NCBI RefSeq assembly: GCF_000069785.1
Contig: NC_010530.1
Span: 2,288,001 to 2,352,000 of the forward strand
Length of the DNA: 64,000 bases
From: Cupriavidus taiwanensis LMG 19424
GTDB lineage: Bacteria; Pseudomonadota; Gammaproteobacteria; Burkholderiales; Burkholderiaceae
Direction: 5' to 3'
Numbering within the stretch: the first letter of the stretch is position 1; each line of letters starts with the position of its first letter. The notes beneath the pieces are model-generated. The model searched no databases. It had not been told where the DNA came from and saw only the letters and a list, made by a program, of their open reading frames with translations. Below, in pieces: positions 26,756 to 36,604 of the stretch. The position numbers were made by a program, and so were the translations under genes.

Positions 26756-27834
26756 GTCCTTCCCGCCCCGGCGGGACCGGCAGCCTGGATGGCTTGCGCG
26801 GGCTCAGTGTCTTTGTCACCGGCCATACTGGTTTCAAAGGCGCGTGGCTGACCTTGCTGCTGTCGCGACTGGGCGCCAGGGTCAGCGGCTATGCGCTCGC
26901 GCCCGCGACCGTGCCCAGCCTGTTCGGCCTGGCCGGGATCGAGGACACCATGGTCAGCCATACGGTAGGGGACATCCGTGACGCGTGCTCGCTGCGCACC
27001 GCGATGCGCGCCGCCAGGCCCGAGCTGGTGTTGCACCTTGCGGCTCAGCCCCTGGTCCGCGCGAGCTACCGCGACCCGCTCGGGACCTGGTCCACCAACG
27101 TCATCGGCACAGCCAACGTCCTCGACGCCATACGGGATTGCGAGACAGTACGCGCTGCTGTGGTCATCACCACCGACAAGTGCTACGAGAACAAGGAGTG
27201 GCCGTGGGGCTATCGCGAAACCGATGCGCTCGGCGGACATGACCCCTATAGCGCCAGCAAGGCGGCCACCGAGCTGGTCGCGGCCAGCTACCGGCATTCG
27301 TTCCTGGACAGCGCCGGCGTATTGCTGGCCACGGCACGCGCCGGCAACGTGATCGGCGGTGGCGACTGGTCCGCCGACCGGCTGATTCCCGACGCCGCGC
27401 GCGCGGCGGCGGCCGGCGCCACCCTGTCGATCCGGCGCCCGGATGCCACACGCCCGTGGCAGCATGTACTGGAGGCTCTCTACGGGTATTTGCTGCTGGC
27501 ATCGCGGCTGCTCGCCGGGGAACGCGCCTTTGCCACCGCATTCAATTTTGGTCCGGCCAGCACCGACAACGTTTCGGTCGGCACGGTGCTGGGCGGCCTG
27601 CAACAGCATTGGCCGGAACTGCGATGGGCGCACCACCCGGAACCCGGTGCGCCGCATGAAGCCGGACTGCTGATGCTCGATTGCGCCCGCGCCAGCCAGA
27701 TGCTGGCGTGGCGTCCGCGCTGGCCCCTTGAACAGGCGCTGGCCCGGACCGCCGAATGGTATCGCCGCGTCCAGCGCGAGCCCGGCCTGGCCCGAGCCAT
27801 GTGCGAACAACAGATCCAGGCGTACTGTGCCTAA
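26740..27834 (+). CDS. rfbG: CDP-glucose 4,6-dehydratase
   Basis: RfbG turns CDP-glucose into CDP-4-keto-6-deoxyglucose. The 364-residue extended-SDR protein has the Rossmann motif [25 protein letters not shown], the Thr-containing [11 protein letters not shown], the active-site Tyr and Lys in YSASK, and [12 protein letters not shown]. Two in-frame starts compete: ATG 26740 (MENM) and ATG 26749 (MVSP). It overlaps rfbF by 16 bases, which suggests coupled translation. Confidence 0.95.
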   Translation: MENMVSPSRPGGTGSLDGLRGLSVFVTGHTGFKGAWLTLLLSRLGARVSGYALAPATVPSLFGLAGIEDTMVSHTVGDIRDACSLRTAMRAARPELVLHLAAQPLVRASYRDPLGTWSTNVIGTANVLDAIRDCETVRAAVVITTDKCYENKEWPWGYRETDALGGHDPYSASKAATELVAASYRHSFLDSAGVLLATARAGNVIGGGDWSADRLIPDAARAAAAGATLSIRRPDATRPWQHVLEALYGYLLLASRLLAGERAFATAFNFGPASTDNVSVGTVLGGLQQHWPELRWAHHPEPGAPHEAGLLMLDCARASQMLAWRPRWPLEQALARTAEWYRRVQREPGLARAMCEQQIQAYCA

Positions 27835-27861
27835 ATTCATCTGCCGAACCTGCGCCAACCC

Positions 27862-29112
27862 ATGAACGCTTCGCCTGCCACGCCACCTGCCTGCCGCGCC
27901 TGCGGCACGCCGCTGGAACAATCGGTAGTGGATCTCGGCCTGTCGCCGATTTCCAATGCCTTCATCCGCCCAGAGCATGCCGAGCGGGGAGAAATGTTCT
28001 ATCCGCTGCATGCCATGGTCTGCACGAGTTGCTGGCTGGTGCAGCTGCGCGACGCGACCCCGGCCAACGTGCATTTCCATGACGATTACGTCTACTTCTC
28101 TTCGTACTCGTCATCGTGGCTGGCGCATGCGCGCAACTACGTGGAAGCGATGCGCCGGCGCTTCCGGCTAGGCACACAAAGTCGCGTCATGGAAATCGCC
28201 AGCAACGACGGTTACCTGCTGCAGTACTTTGTGCAGGCCGGCGTGCCTTGCCTCGGCATCGAGCCCACCGCCAACACCGCCGCGGCCGCACGGGACAAGC
28301 ACGTCGACACGCGCGAGGCCTTCTTCAATACGGCCAGCGCGCGCACGCTTGCCGCGGAAGGCTGGCAGGTCGACCTGCTGCTGGGCAACAACGTCCTGGC
28401 CCATGTGCCCGACATCAACGACTTCGTCGCCGGCATGCCGGTGGTGCTCAAGCCGGAGGGCGTGATTACGCTGGAATTCCCGCACCTGCTGCGGCTGCTG
28501 GAAGAGAACCAGTTCGACACGCTCTATCACGAGCACTATTCCTACCTGTCGCTGACTGCATTGATGCCGGTGCTGGCGCGCGCAGGACTGCGCGCGTTCG
28601 ACGTCGAGCATCTGACCACCCACGGGGGCAGCTTGCGGCTGTATGCATGCCACGCCGCGGCCGGCCATGCCAGCTCGCCCGCCGTCCTGGCGTGCCTGGA
28701 TGCAGAACGCGCGGCAGGCCTTGCCTCGACCGCCGGCTATGCAGCGTTCGCAGAGCGCGTGCATCGCGCCAGGCAGGAGTTGCTGGGCTTTCTGCTTGAG
28801 GCAAGGCGCGCCGGCAAACGCGTGGCGGCCTATGGCGCCGCCGCCAAAGGCAATACGCTGCTGAACTACTGCGGCGCACGCACCGATCTGGTCGAGTTCG
28901 TGGTCGACCGCAGTCCGGCAAAGCAGGGTCGGTTGCTGCCAGGTACGCGCATCCCGGTGCTGGCTCCCGAGGCCGTCACTGCGCACCGCCCCGACTATCT
29001 GCTGGTGCTGCCATGGAACCTGCTCGACGAGATCCAGCAGCAAATGGCACACATCCGCGCATGGGGCGGCCGCTTCGTGACAGCCATTCCCAATACCGTG
29101 GTGCATCCATGA
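27862..29112 (+). CDS. Sugar C-methyltransferase (TylC3/EryBIII type)
   Basis: The 416-residue protein has three parts: a Cys-rich zinc-binding N-terminus (CRACGTPLEQ, then CTSCWLVQL), a SAM-binding middle with MEIASNDGYLLQYF and DLLLGNNVLAHVPDI, and a C-terminal domain with FPHLLRLLEENQFDTLYHEHYSY and AYGAAAKGNTLLNYCG. This layout is typical of 3-C-methyltransferases acting on NDP-4-keto-6-deoxy sugars. Coming after RfbF and RfbG, it probably adds a branching methyl to CDP-4-keto-6-deoxyglucose. It starts 27 bases after rfbG without a strong ribosome binding site and overlaps the next gene by four bases. Confidence 0.92.
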   Translation: MNASPATPPACRACGTPLEQSVVDLGLSPISNAFIRPEHAERGEMFYPLHAMVCTSCWLVQLRDATPANVHFHDDYVYFSSYSSSWLAHARNYVEAMRRRFRLGTQSRVMEIASNDGYLLQYFVQAGVPCLGIEPTANTAAAARDKHVDTREAFFNTASARTLAAEGWQVDLLLGNNVLAHVPDINDFVAGMPVVLKPEGVITLEFPHLLRLLEENQFDTLYHEHYSYLSLTALMPVLARAGLRAFDVEHLTTHGGSLRLYACHAAAGHASSPAVLACLDAERAAGLASTAGYAAFAERVHRARQELLGFLLEARRAGKRVAAYGAAAKGNTLLNYCGARTDLVEFVVDRSPAKQGRLLPGTRIPVLAPEAVTAHRPDYLLVLPWNLLDEIQQQMAHIRAWGGRFVTAIPNTVVHP

Positions 29113-29663
29113 TCTTCACGCCGACCCGCATCGCCGGCGCATGGCTGATCGATCCGGAGCCGCTGCACGATGAGCGCGGCCATTTCGCCCGCATCGTCTG
29201 CCAAGCGACGTTCGAGCGCCATGGGCTGAACGCACGGTTCGTGCAGCAAAGCGTTTCGCGCAACACGCGCGCCGGGATCCTGCGCGGGATGCATTTCCAG
29301 GCGGGAGCCGCCGCGGAGGAAAAACTCGTGCGCGCCACCGCCGGCGTGGTCCACGACGTGATCCTGGACCTGCGCCGCGACTCCGCAACGTATCTCCAAT
29401 GGCAGGCGTTCGAACTGTCCGCGCAGTCGCAAAGGGCTGTCTATATCCCGAAAGGGGTGGCACACGGCTTCCAGACGCTGACGGCGCTGTCTGAGGTGTT
29501 CTACCAGATGACCGTCCCTTACAGCCCGCAGCATAGCCAGGGATTGCGCTGGGACGACCCCGACATCGGCATCGCCTGGCCGGACTGTGAAGACCGGCTT
29601 ATCTCGGCGAGGGATCTCGCGCTGCCGACACTGGCCGAATCGGCTGGTGTCGCGCCGTGTTGA
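29109..29663 (+). CDS. dTDP-4-dehydrorhamnose 3,5-epimerase family (RfbC/RmlC-like)
   Basis: The 184-residue cupin begins with an ATG overlapping the methyltransferase stop (ATGA). Family motifs are LHDERGHFARI, QQSVSRNTRAGILRGMHFQ with the catalytic His, YIPKGVAHGFQTL, EVFYQMTVPYSP and GLRWDDPDIGIAWP. RmlC-type enzymes epimerise 4-keto sugars at C3 and/or C5. In this CDP pathway it probably sets the configuration of the branched 4-keto intermediate. The exact stereochemistry cannot be read from sequence. Confidence 0.9.
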   Translation: MIFTPTRIAGAWLIDPEPLHDERGHFARIVCQATFERHGLNARFVQQSVSRNTRAGILRGMHFQAGAAAEEKLVRATAGVVHDVILDLRRDSATYLQWQAFELSAQSQRAVYIPKGVAHGFQTLTALSEVFYQMTVPYSPQHSQGLRWDDPDIGIAWPDCEDRLISARDLALPTLAESAGVAPC

Positions 29664-29709
29664 CCGCTCTGTTTACCCGACTCATTTCCGCAGCCAAATC
29701 CGATAATCC

Positions 29710-30780
29710 ATGAATACCGAAGCCCTTCAGAAACTGTCTGCGGCGCTGCAGACAGTGGCCGCAAGCCCCGCTGCCCGCGACAAGGTCCTCGCCATGTGCA
29801 AGTCGATCGAACAAGACCTGGCCAGCTACGCTGGCAGCGTGCGCGACGATATCACCGGACCGATCATCGACGCGCTGCACGATGAAACCACCCGCCTGCG
29901 CAAGACGCTCTCCGACGGGACCGTATTCGAGTTTCTGTACCGCACCAAGATCGCTCGCGATTTCCTGATGAGCACGCCGGAGCAACCGGACCACGTCTGG
30001 GAGCCACAGACCACCAAGCTGCTGCTGCGGCTGTGCTCGCCCGGCGGCCACGCGCTGGTCGGAGGCGCGTATTTCGGCGACCAGGTCGTGCTGATGGCGC
30101 GCCGGCTGGCATTGGCCGGCGGCACCTGCCACGCCTTCGAGCCGAACGCCGACCAGCTAGCCATGCTGCGGCGCAATGCCGAACTCAACGCGGTCGGCAA
30201 TATCCGCAGCTGGCGCCTGGGCCTCTGGTCGGACAGCACTTCGCACCTGCGCCTGGTGGGCCACGATTCGTTTGCCCACGCGGAACGCGTAGAGGGCGCC
30301 GATGGTGCGGCCAGCTTCGCCACCATCACCGTTGATGACTACTGCGCGCAGCAGGACATCGATCGTCTCAGCCTGATCATGCTGGATATCGAAGGCGCCG
30401 AGCTCAACGTGTTCCGGGGCGCGGCAAGACAGCTGTCACGCCCGGCCGGTGCCGCGCCCAATCTGGTGTTCGAGGTGCATCGCCACTACGTCGACTGGAG
30501 CGAGGGCCTGCAGAATGCCGAGATCGTCCGCGAGCTCGCGGACTATGGCTACCATGTCTATGCGGTACGTGACTTCAATTCCAACGTCGATATGCGTGGA
30601 CGCCCGGTCGAGCTTGTGCCCGTCGATGACATCCACCTCGACGGCCCCCCGCATGGCTTCAACATGGTCGCGGTCAAGGACCCCACGCTGCTGCGCTCTG
30701 CCGAATTCGCACTATGCCCGGGTGTCAGCCCCAAGCTGCTCTGGCACCGCGACCCGGCCCTGCACCACCCGCTCCATTAA
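29710..30780 (+). CDS. FkbM-family methyltransferase
   Basis: The 356-residue protein starts with a helical N-terminus (about 1-90). The FkbM methyltransferase fold follows, with GGHALVGGAYFGDQVVLMAR (glycine loop), HAFEPNADQLAMLRRNAELNAV, TITVDDYCAQQDIDRLSLI and MLDIEGAELNVFRGA. FkbM enzymes methylate hydroxyls of sugars and polyketides using SAM. The glycine loop VGGAYFGD is slightly atypical. It probably O-methylates the sugar made by the preceding genes. It starts 46 bases after the epimerase gene. Confidence 0.88.
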   Translation: MNTEALQKLSAALQTVAASPAARDKVLAMCKSIEQDLASYAGSVRDDITGPIIDALHDETTRLRKTLSDGTVFEFLYRTKIARDFLMSTPEQPDHVWEPQTTKLLLRLCSPGGHALVGGAYFGDQVVLMARRLALAGGTCHAFEPNADQLAMLRRNAELNAVGNIRSWRLGLWSDSTSHLRLVGHDSFAHAERVEGADGAASFATITVDDYCAQQDIDRLSLIMLDIEGAELNVFRGAARQLSRPAGAAPNLVFEVHRHYVDWSEGLQNAEIVRELADYGYHVYAVRDFNSNVDMRGRPVELVPVDDIHLDGPPHGFNMVAVKDPTLLRSAEFALCPGVSPKLLWHRDPALHHPLH

Positions 30781-30782
30781 AC

Positions 30783-31604
30783 ATGGCCGTCACCATGCGC
30801 TGTACCGTCATTGGCGGGGCGGGCTTCGTCGGAAGGCGCCTGGCCGCGCGGCTGCTCGCCGCCGGACGCGAGGTCAGTGTGCCGCGACGGGACGATCCCG
30901 GGCTGCTGTCGCGCGACCTGGGCCAGGTCTACTATTGCGCCGGGCTGACTGCCGACTACGCTGACCGCCCGTACGACACGGTGCAGGCCCACGTGGGCCT
31001 GCTTGCGGATGTGCTGCGCGCGGGCCGCTTCTCCCGCCTTGTCTACCTGTCCTCTACCCGCCTCTACGACAGTGCGCCCCAGATGCCGGCAGACGAAGCC
31101 GCGCCGTTGATGCTCTCGCCGGCCAACCCGCGGGCGCTCTACGATTTATCCAAGGCGCTCGGCGAGAACCTTTGCCTGACGCTCGCTCCGGGGCGGGCAG
31201 CGGTGGCCCGGCTCTCGTGCGTGTTCGACTGGGAGCATGGGGCTCCCGGCTTCCTGTCGGAATGGCTGCAGCAGGCAACAAGCCAGCGCGAGCTCTGGCT
31301 GGACACCGACGCAGCCGTCATGCGTGACTATATCCACCTCGACGACGTCGTCACAGCGCTGGTTGCACTTGCAGATGCGCCGGATACCGGCATCTTCAAC
31401 GTCGCCAGCGGCACCAATGTCTCGAACGGCGAGCTGGCCGAACTATTCGGCCGGCGCGGCTGGCAGGTCACACTGGCGCGGGCGTCGGCACCGCTGGTTG
31501 CGCCACAGTGCCGTGTGCAGCGATTGCATGCGCTGGGCGTCGTGCCGCGCGATGCGCGCGACATCGTCGACGCCCGCCTCGCGGAGATCGCTAAATGGAA
31601 CTGA
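30783..31604 (+). CDS. NAD-dependent epimerase/reductase (extended SDR)
   Basis: The 273-residue protein carries TVIGGAGFVGRRLAARLLAA (Rossmann), VYLSSTRLYD, active-site Tyr and Lys in YDLSKALGE, and DYIHLDDVVTAL. It is shorter than typical epimerases. In this cluster it probably reduces the C4 ketone of the CDP-sugar to finish the hexose. It starts two bases after the FkbM stop; a second in-frame ATG at 30795 is possible. Its 3' end overlaps the acyltransferase by 10 bases. Confidence 0.88.
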   Translation: MAVTMRCTVIGGAGFVGRRLAARLLAAGREVSVPRRDDPGLLSRDLGQVYYCAGLTADYADRPYDTVQAHVGLLADVLRAGRFSRLVYLSSTRLYDSAPQMPADEAAPLMLSPANPRALYDLSKALGENLCLTLAPGRAAVARLSCVFDWEHGAPGFLSEWLQQATSQRELWLDTDAAVMRDYIHLDDVVTALVALADAPDTGIFNVASGTNVSNGELAELFGRRGWQVTLARASAPLVAPQCRVQRLHALGVVPRDARDIVDARLAEIAKWN

Positions 31605-32248
31605 TCGGTCAAACCTGGGCCGGCCTGGCCACCTATACGTGTGAACAGATCGACAGGCTGATACCGGACGGTCAAGCCCGCGCCATGCGTCCGGTCATCG
31701 AACGGAACCTTGACGAGGCACTGGCGCGCACGGCCCGCTGCATCGACGCCGTGAAGATGTGGAAGCCGGGATCATTCAATTACCTGCACTCCAGCCAATA
31801 CTGCCAGTATCTCTATTACCTCGCCAATACGATCTGGCGCAATGAGCGGGACGCGCAACACTGCACGCGGCTGTTCTTGCTGAACAAGGCGCTCAACGGC
31901 ATCGACCTGTTCTACGAGATCGAGATGCCGGAGGTTTTCTTCATCGGCCACTCCGTCGGCATCGTGCTCGCCAAGGCGACCTATGGCAACTATCTGGTGC
32001 TTTACCAGAATTCCACCGTGGGCAAGAACCATGGCGTAGCGCCGGTGATCGGCGAGGGGGTGGTGATGTATCCCAACTCGGCCATTATCGGGCGCAGCCG
32101 CGTGGGTGCGGGCTCGGTGATCTCGCAGGGAGTCGGGGTGATCAATCGGGACACTCCGGGCGACTGCCTGGTCTTTGCCGGTCACGGCGGCGAGCTGGTT
32201 TGCAAGCCGGCGCCGCAGCCCGCGCTGGAAGAGTACTTCCGCGTCTAA
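31595..32248 (+). CDS. Hexapeptide-repeat acyltransferase (serine-acetyltransferase-like)
   Basis: The 217-residue protein has a helical N-terminus like CysE and then left-handed beta-helix repeats: VFFIGHSVGIVLAKATYGNY, GKNHGVAPVIGEGVVMYPN and IIGRSRVGAGSVISQG. The catalytic His of CysE-type enzymes may be in GHSVG or NHG. It overlaps the reductase gene by 10 bases and ends the glycosylation block. No aminotransferase gene is present, so O-acylation of the deoxysugar is more likely than N-acylation. Confidence 0.85.
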   Translation: MELIGQTWAGLATYTCEQIDRLIPDGQARAMRPVIERNLDEALARTARCIDAVKMWKPGSFNYLHSSQYCQYLYYLANTIWRNERDAQHCTRLFLLNKALNGIDLFYEIEMPEVFFIGHSVGIVLAKATYGNYLVLYQNSTVGKNHGVAPVIGEGVVMYPNSAIIGRSRVGAGSVISQGVGVINRDTPGDCLVFAGHGGELVCKPAPQPALEEYFRV

Positions 32249-32279
32249 ATGGGGGGCCGTCAGGCCCGCGCCAGCGACG

Positions 32280-32308
32280 ACCCCTGTCCGCAGACGCGGT
32301 GCAGGGGT
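32280..32308. terminator. Terminator hairpin between the sugar block and fliE
   Basis: ACCCCTG and CAGGGGT form the outer stem, CCGC and GCGG the inner stem, with an AGAC loop and a small bulge. GTTGTTC follows on the plus strand. It sits between the convergent acyltransferase and fliE stops. Confidence 0.7.
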
Positions 32309-32328
32309 GTTGTTCAGTTGCCGGGAGA

Positions 32329-32652
32329 TCACACCGGCATATTCATCATCTCCTGATACGCCGCCACCAGCCGGTTGCGCACCTGCACGCCGGTCTGGAA
32401 CGACACATTAGCCTTCTGCAGGTCAATCATCACATCATTAAGCGCCACGCCGGGCTTGCCAAGCTCAAACGCCTCGGCCTGGCCGTAGGCGCGCTCCTGC
32501 GCGGCGTTGATGCGGCCGAGCGAGCGCTGCAGTTCGCTGGCGAAGCCGCCGCCGGCCGGCGCCGCGGCCTGGCTGGTGGCGTTGCCGGAGGCAACCTGGG
32601 ACATCCCGCGCAGTTGCTGCAGCATGCCTTCGATGGAAGAGATAGTGGTCAT
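32329..32652 (-). CDS. fliE: Flagellar hook-basal body protein FliE
   Basis: FliE links the MS ring to the rod. The 107-residue protein ends with the typical NDVMIDLQKANVSFQTGVQV and RNRLVAAYQEMMNMPV. It has no signal peptide, as expected for a type III export substrate. It is divergent from fliF and separated from it by 425 bases. Confidence 0.96.
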   Translation of the reverse strand: MTTISSIEGMLQQLRGMSQVASGNATSQAAAPAGGGFASELQRSLGRINAAQERAYGQAEAFELGKPGVALNDVMIDLQKANVSFQTGVQVRNRLVAAYQEMMNMPV

Positions 32653-33077
32653 GGGTGGTGATCGGCCGGAAGTCCGGCCCGGTTGGTCTCAGGGCGCGCC
32701 GTTGGCGCCGGTTGGCCGGTTCCCGGCCTGCCACAGGCCCGCGCCAGGCGGATCCGCAGCCAGTTTCAGCCCTCGCAGCGTACCCGCCGCCACCCTGGCC
32801 CGATGGACCGAAATCGGCCGGAAAACCCGGTCTATTCGCCGGATTGTCGCGCTCAAGTCTGGCCGATCATTGCCACCGTGCCGGAAGAGCGCGGGCCGTG
32901 GTGCCGTGCTGGTGCCGGCCATCAACAGACAACCATCCATTCGGGAGTACGCGTGTTTTCTCTGCAGCGCAATGTGAGCCGCACGGCTGGCCGTGCCGCG
33001 AGCCGGGCCGACGACCAGGGCGATCCGCAGCGCGGGTGCCGTCGCGCGCCTGGCCGCGCCGCATCCGGAGCACGCGC
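32653..33077. other. Divergent promoter region between fliE and fliF
   Basis: These 425 bases separate the divergent fliE and fliF starts and must hold both promoters. I found no sigma-28 or sigma-54 consensus. Frames crossing it are Arg/Ala-rich and not domain-like. Class II flagellar control (FlhDC type) is plausible but not visible as a clear motif. Confidence 0.5.
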
Positions 33078-34808
33078 ATGACCGCGGCAGTGGCACTGCC
33101 CGGGCGTCCGGCCGAGATGCTGGAGCGCCTGAAGGCCAACCCGAAGCTGCCGCTGATGCTGGGCGGCGCGGCCCTGGCCGCCGCGATTGCGGTGGGCGTG
33201 CTGTGGTCGCGCGGGCCGGACTACAAGGTGCTGTACAGCAACTTGTCCGAGCGCGACGGCGGCGCGGTGCTGCAGTCGCTGCAGCAGATGAACGTGCCGT
33301 ACAAATTCGCCGAAGGCGGCGGCGCCGTGATGGTGCCGGCCGAGAAGGTGCACGAGACGCGCCTGCGGCTGGCGTCGCAGGGCCTGCCCAAGAGTGGCAC
33401 CGCGGGCATGGAACTGATGGACAACCAGAAGTTCGGCATCAGCCAGTTCGCCGAACAGGTCAACTACCAGCGCGGGCTCGAAGGCGAGCTGGCGCGCTCG
33501 ATCGAATCGATCGCCGCGGTGCAGTCCGCGCGCGTGCACCTGGCCATCCCCAAGCCGACGCTGTTCGTGCGCGAGCGCCAGAAGCCGACCGCGTCGATCG
33601 TGCTGCAGCTGTACCCGGGCCGCGCCATCGACGAAGGCCAGGTCGCGGCGATCAGCCACCTGGTGTCGTCGAGCGTGCCGGAGCTGACGCCGAAGTCCAT
33701 CTCCATCGTCGACCAGCACGGCAACCTGCTGTCGAACACCGGCAACGAGCGCATGCTCGACGCCACCCAGCTCAAGTACGTGCAGGCGCTGGAACAGAAC
33801 TACCTGAAGCGCATCGAGGCGATCCTGACGCCGATCGTCGGCAAGGACAACGTTCGTGCGCAGGTCACCGCCGACGTGGACTTCTCCATCGTCGAGCACA
33901 CCGACGAAAGCTACAAGCCCAACCAGGACCCGACCCGCACCGCGATCCGCAGCCAGCAGACCAGCGAATCGACCCAGCAGGGCGCAACGCCGCCGGGCGG
34001 CGTGCCCGGCGCGCTGTCGAACCAGCCGCCCGCTGCCGCCGTCGCGCCCGTGACCACGCCGCAGACGCCGCGCGCGGGGCAGGCACCGGGCCAGGCCGGC
34101 GCACCGGGCGCGGGCCAGCCGGGCCAGCCGGGCCAGGCTGGTCAAGCCGGTCAAGCCGCGCAGGGCGCCACCGCCACCGCGTCCAGCGGCCCGAGCAGCA
34201 ACCGCCGCGATTCGACCGTCAACTATGAGCTGGACCGCTCGGTGCGCCACGTGCAGCAGGCGCCGGGCGGCGTGCGCCGGCTGTCGGTGGCGGTAGTGGT
34301 CAACTACCGCCAGCAGGCCGATGCCAAGGGCAAGCTCGTGGCCGAGCCGCTGCCGCCGGCACTGCTGGCGCAGATCCAGAACCTGACCAAGGAAGCGATG
34401 GGGTTCTCGGCCGAGCGCGGCGACTCCATCAACGTGGTCAACAGCCCCTTCACCGCCGAGCGCGAAAAGGCCGAGCCCGAACTGCCGCTGTGGAAGCAGC
34501 CCGACATGATTGCACTGGGCAAGAGCCTGGCCGGCTACCTGCTGCTGGCATTGCTGGCGCTGTTCGCGTGGTTCAAGGTGGCGCGCCCGATCCTGCGCCG
34601 CTACACCGCGCCGCCGTTGCCGGCGCCGGAGCCCAAGGACGAGACCGAGGCGGTGCTGCTGCCGCCGGAAGAGCCGGCCAATCCGGAAATCCTGCGGCTT
34701 GCCGCGAAGTATGAAAGCGACCTCGCGCTGGTGCGCGACGCCGCCCAGCGCGACCCCCGCCTGGTCGCCAGCGTGATCAAGAACTGGATTAGCAATGACA
34801 ACCGCTAA
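33078..34808 (+). CDS. fliF: Flagellar MS-ring protein FliF
   Basis: FliF forms the MS ring in the inner membrane. The 576-residue protein starts at an ATG with GGAG seven bases upstream. A first membrane segment ([20 protein letters not shown], about 18-37) precedes the ring-building domain with [38 protein letters not shown] and [17 protein letters not shown] Gln/Gly/Pro/Ala-rich linker lies at about 325-375. A second membrane segment ([17 protein letters not shown]) and a C-terminal FliG-binding region ending [11 protein letters not shown] follow. fliG overlaps its last 14 bases. Confidence 0.97.
   Translation: MTAAVALPGRPAEMLERLKANPKLPLMLGGAALAAAIAVGVLWSRGPDYKVLYSNLSERDGGAVLQSLQQMNVPYKFAEGGGAVMVPAEKVHETRLRLASQGLPKSGTAGMELMDNQKFGISQFAEQVNYQRGLEGELARSIESIAAVQSARVHLAIPKPTLFVRERQKPTASIVLQLYPGRAIDEGQVAAISHLVSSSVPELTPKSISIVDQHGNLLSNTGNERMLDATQLKYVQALEQNYLKRIEAILTPIVGKDNVRAQVTADVDFSIVEHTDESYKPNQDPTRTAIRSQQTSESTQQGATPPGGVPGALSNQPPAAAVAPVTTPQTPRAGQAPGQAGAPGAGQPGQPGQAGQAGQAAQGATATASSGPSSNRRDSTVNYELDRSVRHVQQAPGGVRRLSVAVVVNYRQQADAKGKLVAEPLPPALLAQIQNLTKEAMGFSAERGDSINVVNSPFTAEREKAEPELPLWKQPDMIALGKSLAGYLLLALLALFAWFKVARPILRRYTAPPLPAPEPKDETEAVLLPPEEPANPEILRLAAKYESDLALVRDAAQRDPRLVASVIKNWISNDNR
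34081..34160 (+). repeat. Short imperfect repeats coding for the Gly/Pro/Gln linker of FliF
   Basis: Successive units of six to nine bases (CCGGGCCAG, GGTCAAGCC) encode [19 protein letters not shown] protein. Linkers at this place in FliF vary in length between strains, and the near-identical units suggest slippage as the cause. Confidence 0.6.
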
Positions 34809-35805
34809 GGGCATCTCTGAATCCGGCCTGCAGAAGAGCGCGGTGCTGATGATGGCGATCGGCGAGGATGCCGCGGCCGAGGTGTTCAAGCACCTGTCCC
34901 AGCGGGAAGTGCAGGAGCTGGGCGCAGCCATGGCCACGCTCAGCTCGGTCACCCGCGAGGAAATGGCCGCGGTGCTGGGCGAGTTCCGCGCCGAGACCGA
35001 GCAGTACCTGGCGCTGAACGTCGATTCCAGCGCGTTTATCCGCAGCGTGCTGAACAAGGCGCTGGGCGAGGAGCGCGCGCAGTCGGTGATCGAGGACATC
35101 CTGGAGTCGCGCGATCCGGGCGGCGGCATCGATTCGCTGAACTGGATGGATGCCACGGCCATCGCCGAGCTGATCCGCGACGAGCATCCGCAGATCATCG
35201 CCACCATCCTGATCCACCTGGACCGCCAGAAGTCGTCGGAAGTGCTGGGGCTGTTCACCGACCGCCTGCGCAATGACGTGATCCTGCGCATCGCCACCTT
35301 CGGCGGCGTGCAGCCGGGCGCGCTGCAGGAACTGACCGACGTGCTGACCAAGCTGCTGGCGGGCCAGAGCCTGAAGCGCAGCCGCATGGGCGGCGTGCGC
35401 ACCGCGGCCGAGATCATCAACCTGATGAGCACCGCGCACGAAGAGGCGGTGATCGACGGTGTGCGCCTGCACGACGGCGACCTGGCGCAGAAGATCATCG
35501 ACGAGATGTTCCTGTTCGAGAACCTGCTCGAGGTCGACGACCGCGGCATCCAGCGCGTGCTCAAGGAAATCGCCACCGAATCGCTGATCGTCGCGCTCAA
35601 GGGCGCGCCGCAGGAGCTGCGCGACAAGTTCATCCGCAACATGTCCACCCGCGCCGGCGAGATGCTGCGCGAGGACCTGGAAGCGCTGGGCCCGGTGCGC
35701 GTGTCGCAGGTCGAGGCCGAGCAGAAGGCCATCCTGCAGGTGGTAAGGCGCCTGGCGGATGCGGGCGAAGTGCAGATCGGCGGAGGCGACGATGCCTATG
35801 TCTGA
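34795..35805 (+). CDS. fliG: Flagellar motor switch protein FliG
   Basis: FliG is the torque-generating part of the C-ring. The 336-residue protein begins 14 bases before the fliF stop. It carries [21 protein letters not shown], the [22 protein letters not shown] middle domain and the C-terminal torque region with [42 protein letters not shown] and the final charged helices. Length and motifs are normal. Its end overlaps fliH by 14 bases. Confidence 0.97.
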   Translation: MTTAKGISESGLQKSAVLMMAIGEDAAAEVFKHLSQREVQELGAAMATLSSVTREEMAAVLGEFRAETEQYLALNVDSSAFIRSVLNKALGEERAQSVIEDILESRDPGGGIDSLNWMDATAIAELIRDEHPQIIATILIHLDRQKSSEVLGLFTDRLRNDVILRIATFGGVQPGALQELTDVLTKLLAGQSLKRSRMGGVRTAAEIINLMSTAHEEAVIDGVRLHDGDLAQKIIDEMFLFENLLEVDDRGIQRVLKEIATESLIVALKGAPQELRDKFIRNMSTRAGEMLREDLEALGPVRVSQVEAEQKAILQVVRRLADAGEVQIGGGDDAYV

Positions 35806-36604
35806 GGCAGACCCCGAGCGCGGGGCCGGGCGCCGCGGGTTGGGCGCGGATCCGCTCTCGTCCCTGGGCAGCAACGGCGCCGCCGGTGCCGGCGGCTTCG
35901 CGCCGTTCGAGCCGCCGCGCCGCGCGCGTGGCGGGGGCGCGGGCTGGCAGCGCTGGCAGATGGGCGCGCTCGATTCCCGGCACGCCGAACCGCTGGAGAC
36001 GCTGGCCGCCGTGCCGGCGGAACCCGCGCCGCCGCCGATCGATTTCGCGGCGCTCGACGCGATGCGCGAGGGCGCGCGCAAGGAAGGCTACGCCCAGGGC
36101 TACACCCAGGGCCAGACCCAGGGCTACGGCGACGGCCATCGCGAAGGCTATGCGCGCGGCCTGGAAGCCGCCCGCAACGAGGCCGCGCAGCTGCAGGCGC
36201 TGGCGGGGAATTTCCGCAGCGCGCTGCGCAATGTGGACGACGCGGTCGCCCACGCGCTGGTGTCGCTGGCGCTGGACGTGGCCCGCCAGCTGGTGCGCAC
36301 GACGCTGGCGCAGGACGCCGCGGCGCTGCTGCCGGCGGTGCGCGAACTGCTGACCAGCGAACCGGCGCTGTCCGGATCGCCCAGCCTGCTGCTGCACCCC
36401 GACGACGTCACGCTGGTGGAGACCCATCTGCACGGCGAACTCGCCGCCGCCGGCTGGACCGTGCGCGCCGACGCATCGGTAGCGCGCGGCGGCTGCATCG
36501 CCAGCGCCGCCAGCGGCGAGCGCGACGCCACGCTGCCCACGCGCTGGACCCGCGTGGTCCGGGCGCTTGGCCGCGACGACCCGTGGGAGCCGCCGCATGC
36601 CTGA
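35792..36604 (+). CDS. fliH: Flagellar assembly protein FliH
   Basis: FliH regulates the FliI ATPase. The 270-residue protein starts at an ATG with GGAGG five bases upstream. After an Ala/Gly/Pro-rich N-terminus it has the repeated Gly pattern [21 protein letters not shown], typical of FliH (GxxxG helix), and a conserved C-terminal domain with [34 protein letters not shown] and [20 protein letters not shown]. It overlaps fliG by 14 and fliI by 8 bases. Confidence 0.95.
   Translation: MPMSEADPERGAGRRGLGADPLSSLGSNGAAGAGGFAPFEPPRRARGGGAGWQRWQMGALDSRHAEPLETLAAVPAEPAPPPIDFAALDAMREGARKEGYAQGYTQGQTQGYGDGHREGYARGLEAARNEAAQLQALAGNFRSALRNVDDAVAHALVSLALDVARQLVRTTLAQDAAALLPAVRELLTSEPALSGSPSLLLHPDDVTLVETHLHGELAAAGWTVRADASVARGGCIASAASGERDATLPTRWTRVVRALGRDDPWEPPHA

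Noticed and set aside
32922..35732. A 936-codon open frame on the minus strand opposite fliF and fliG
   Set aside because: Antisense of two certain genes; the composition is that of a shadow frame.
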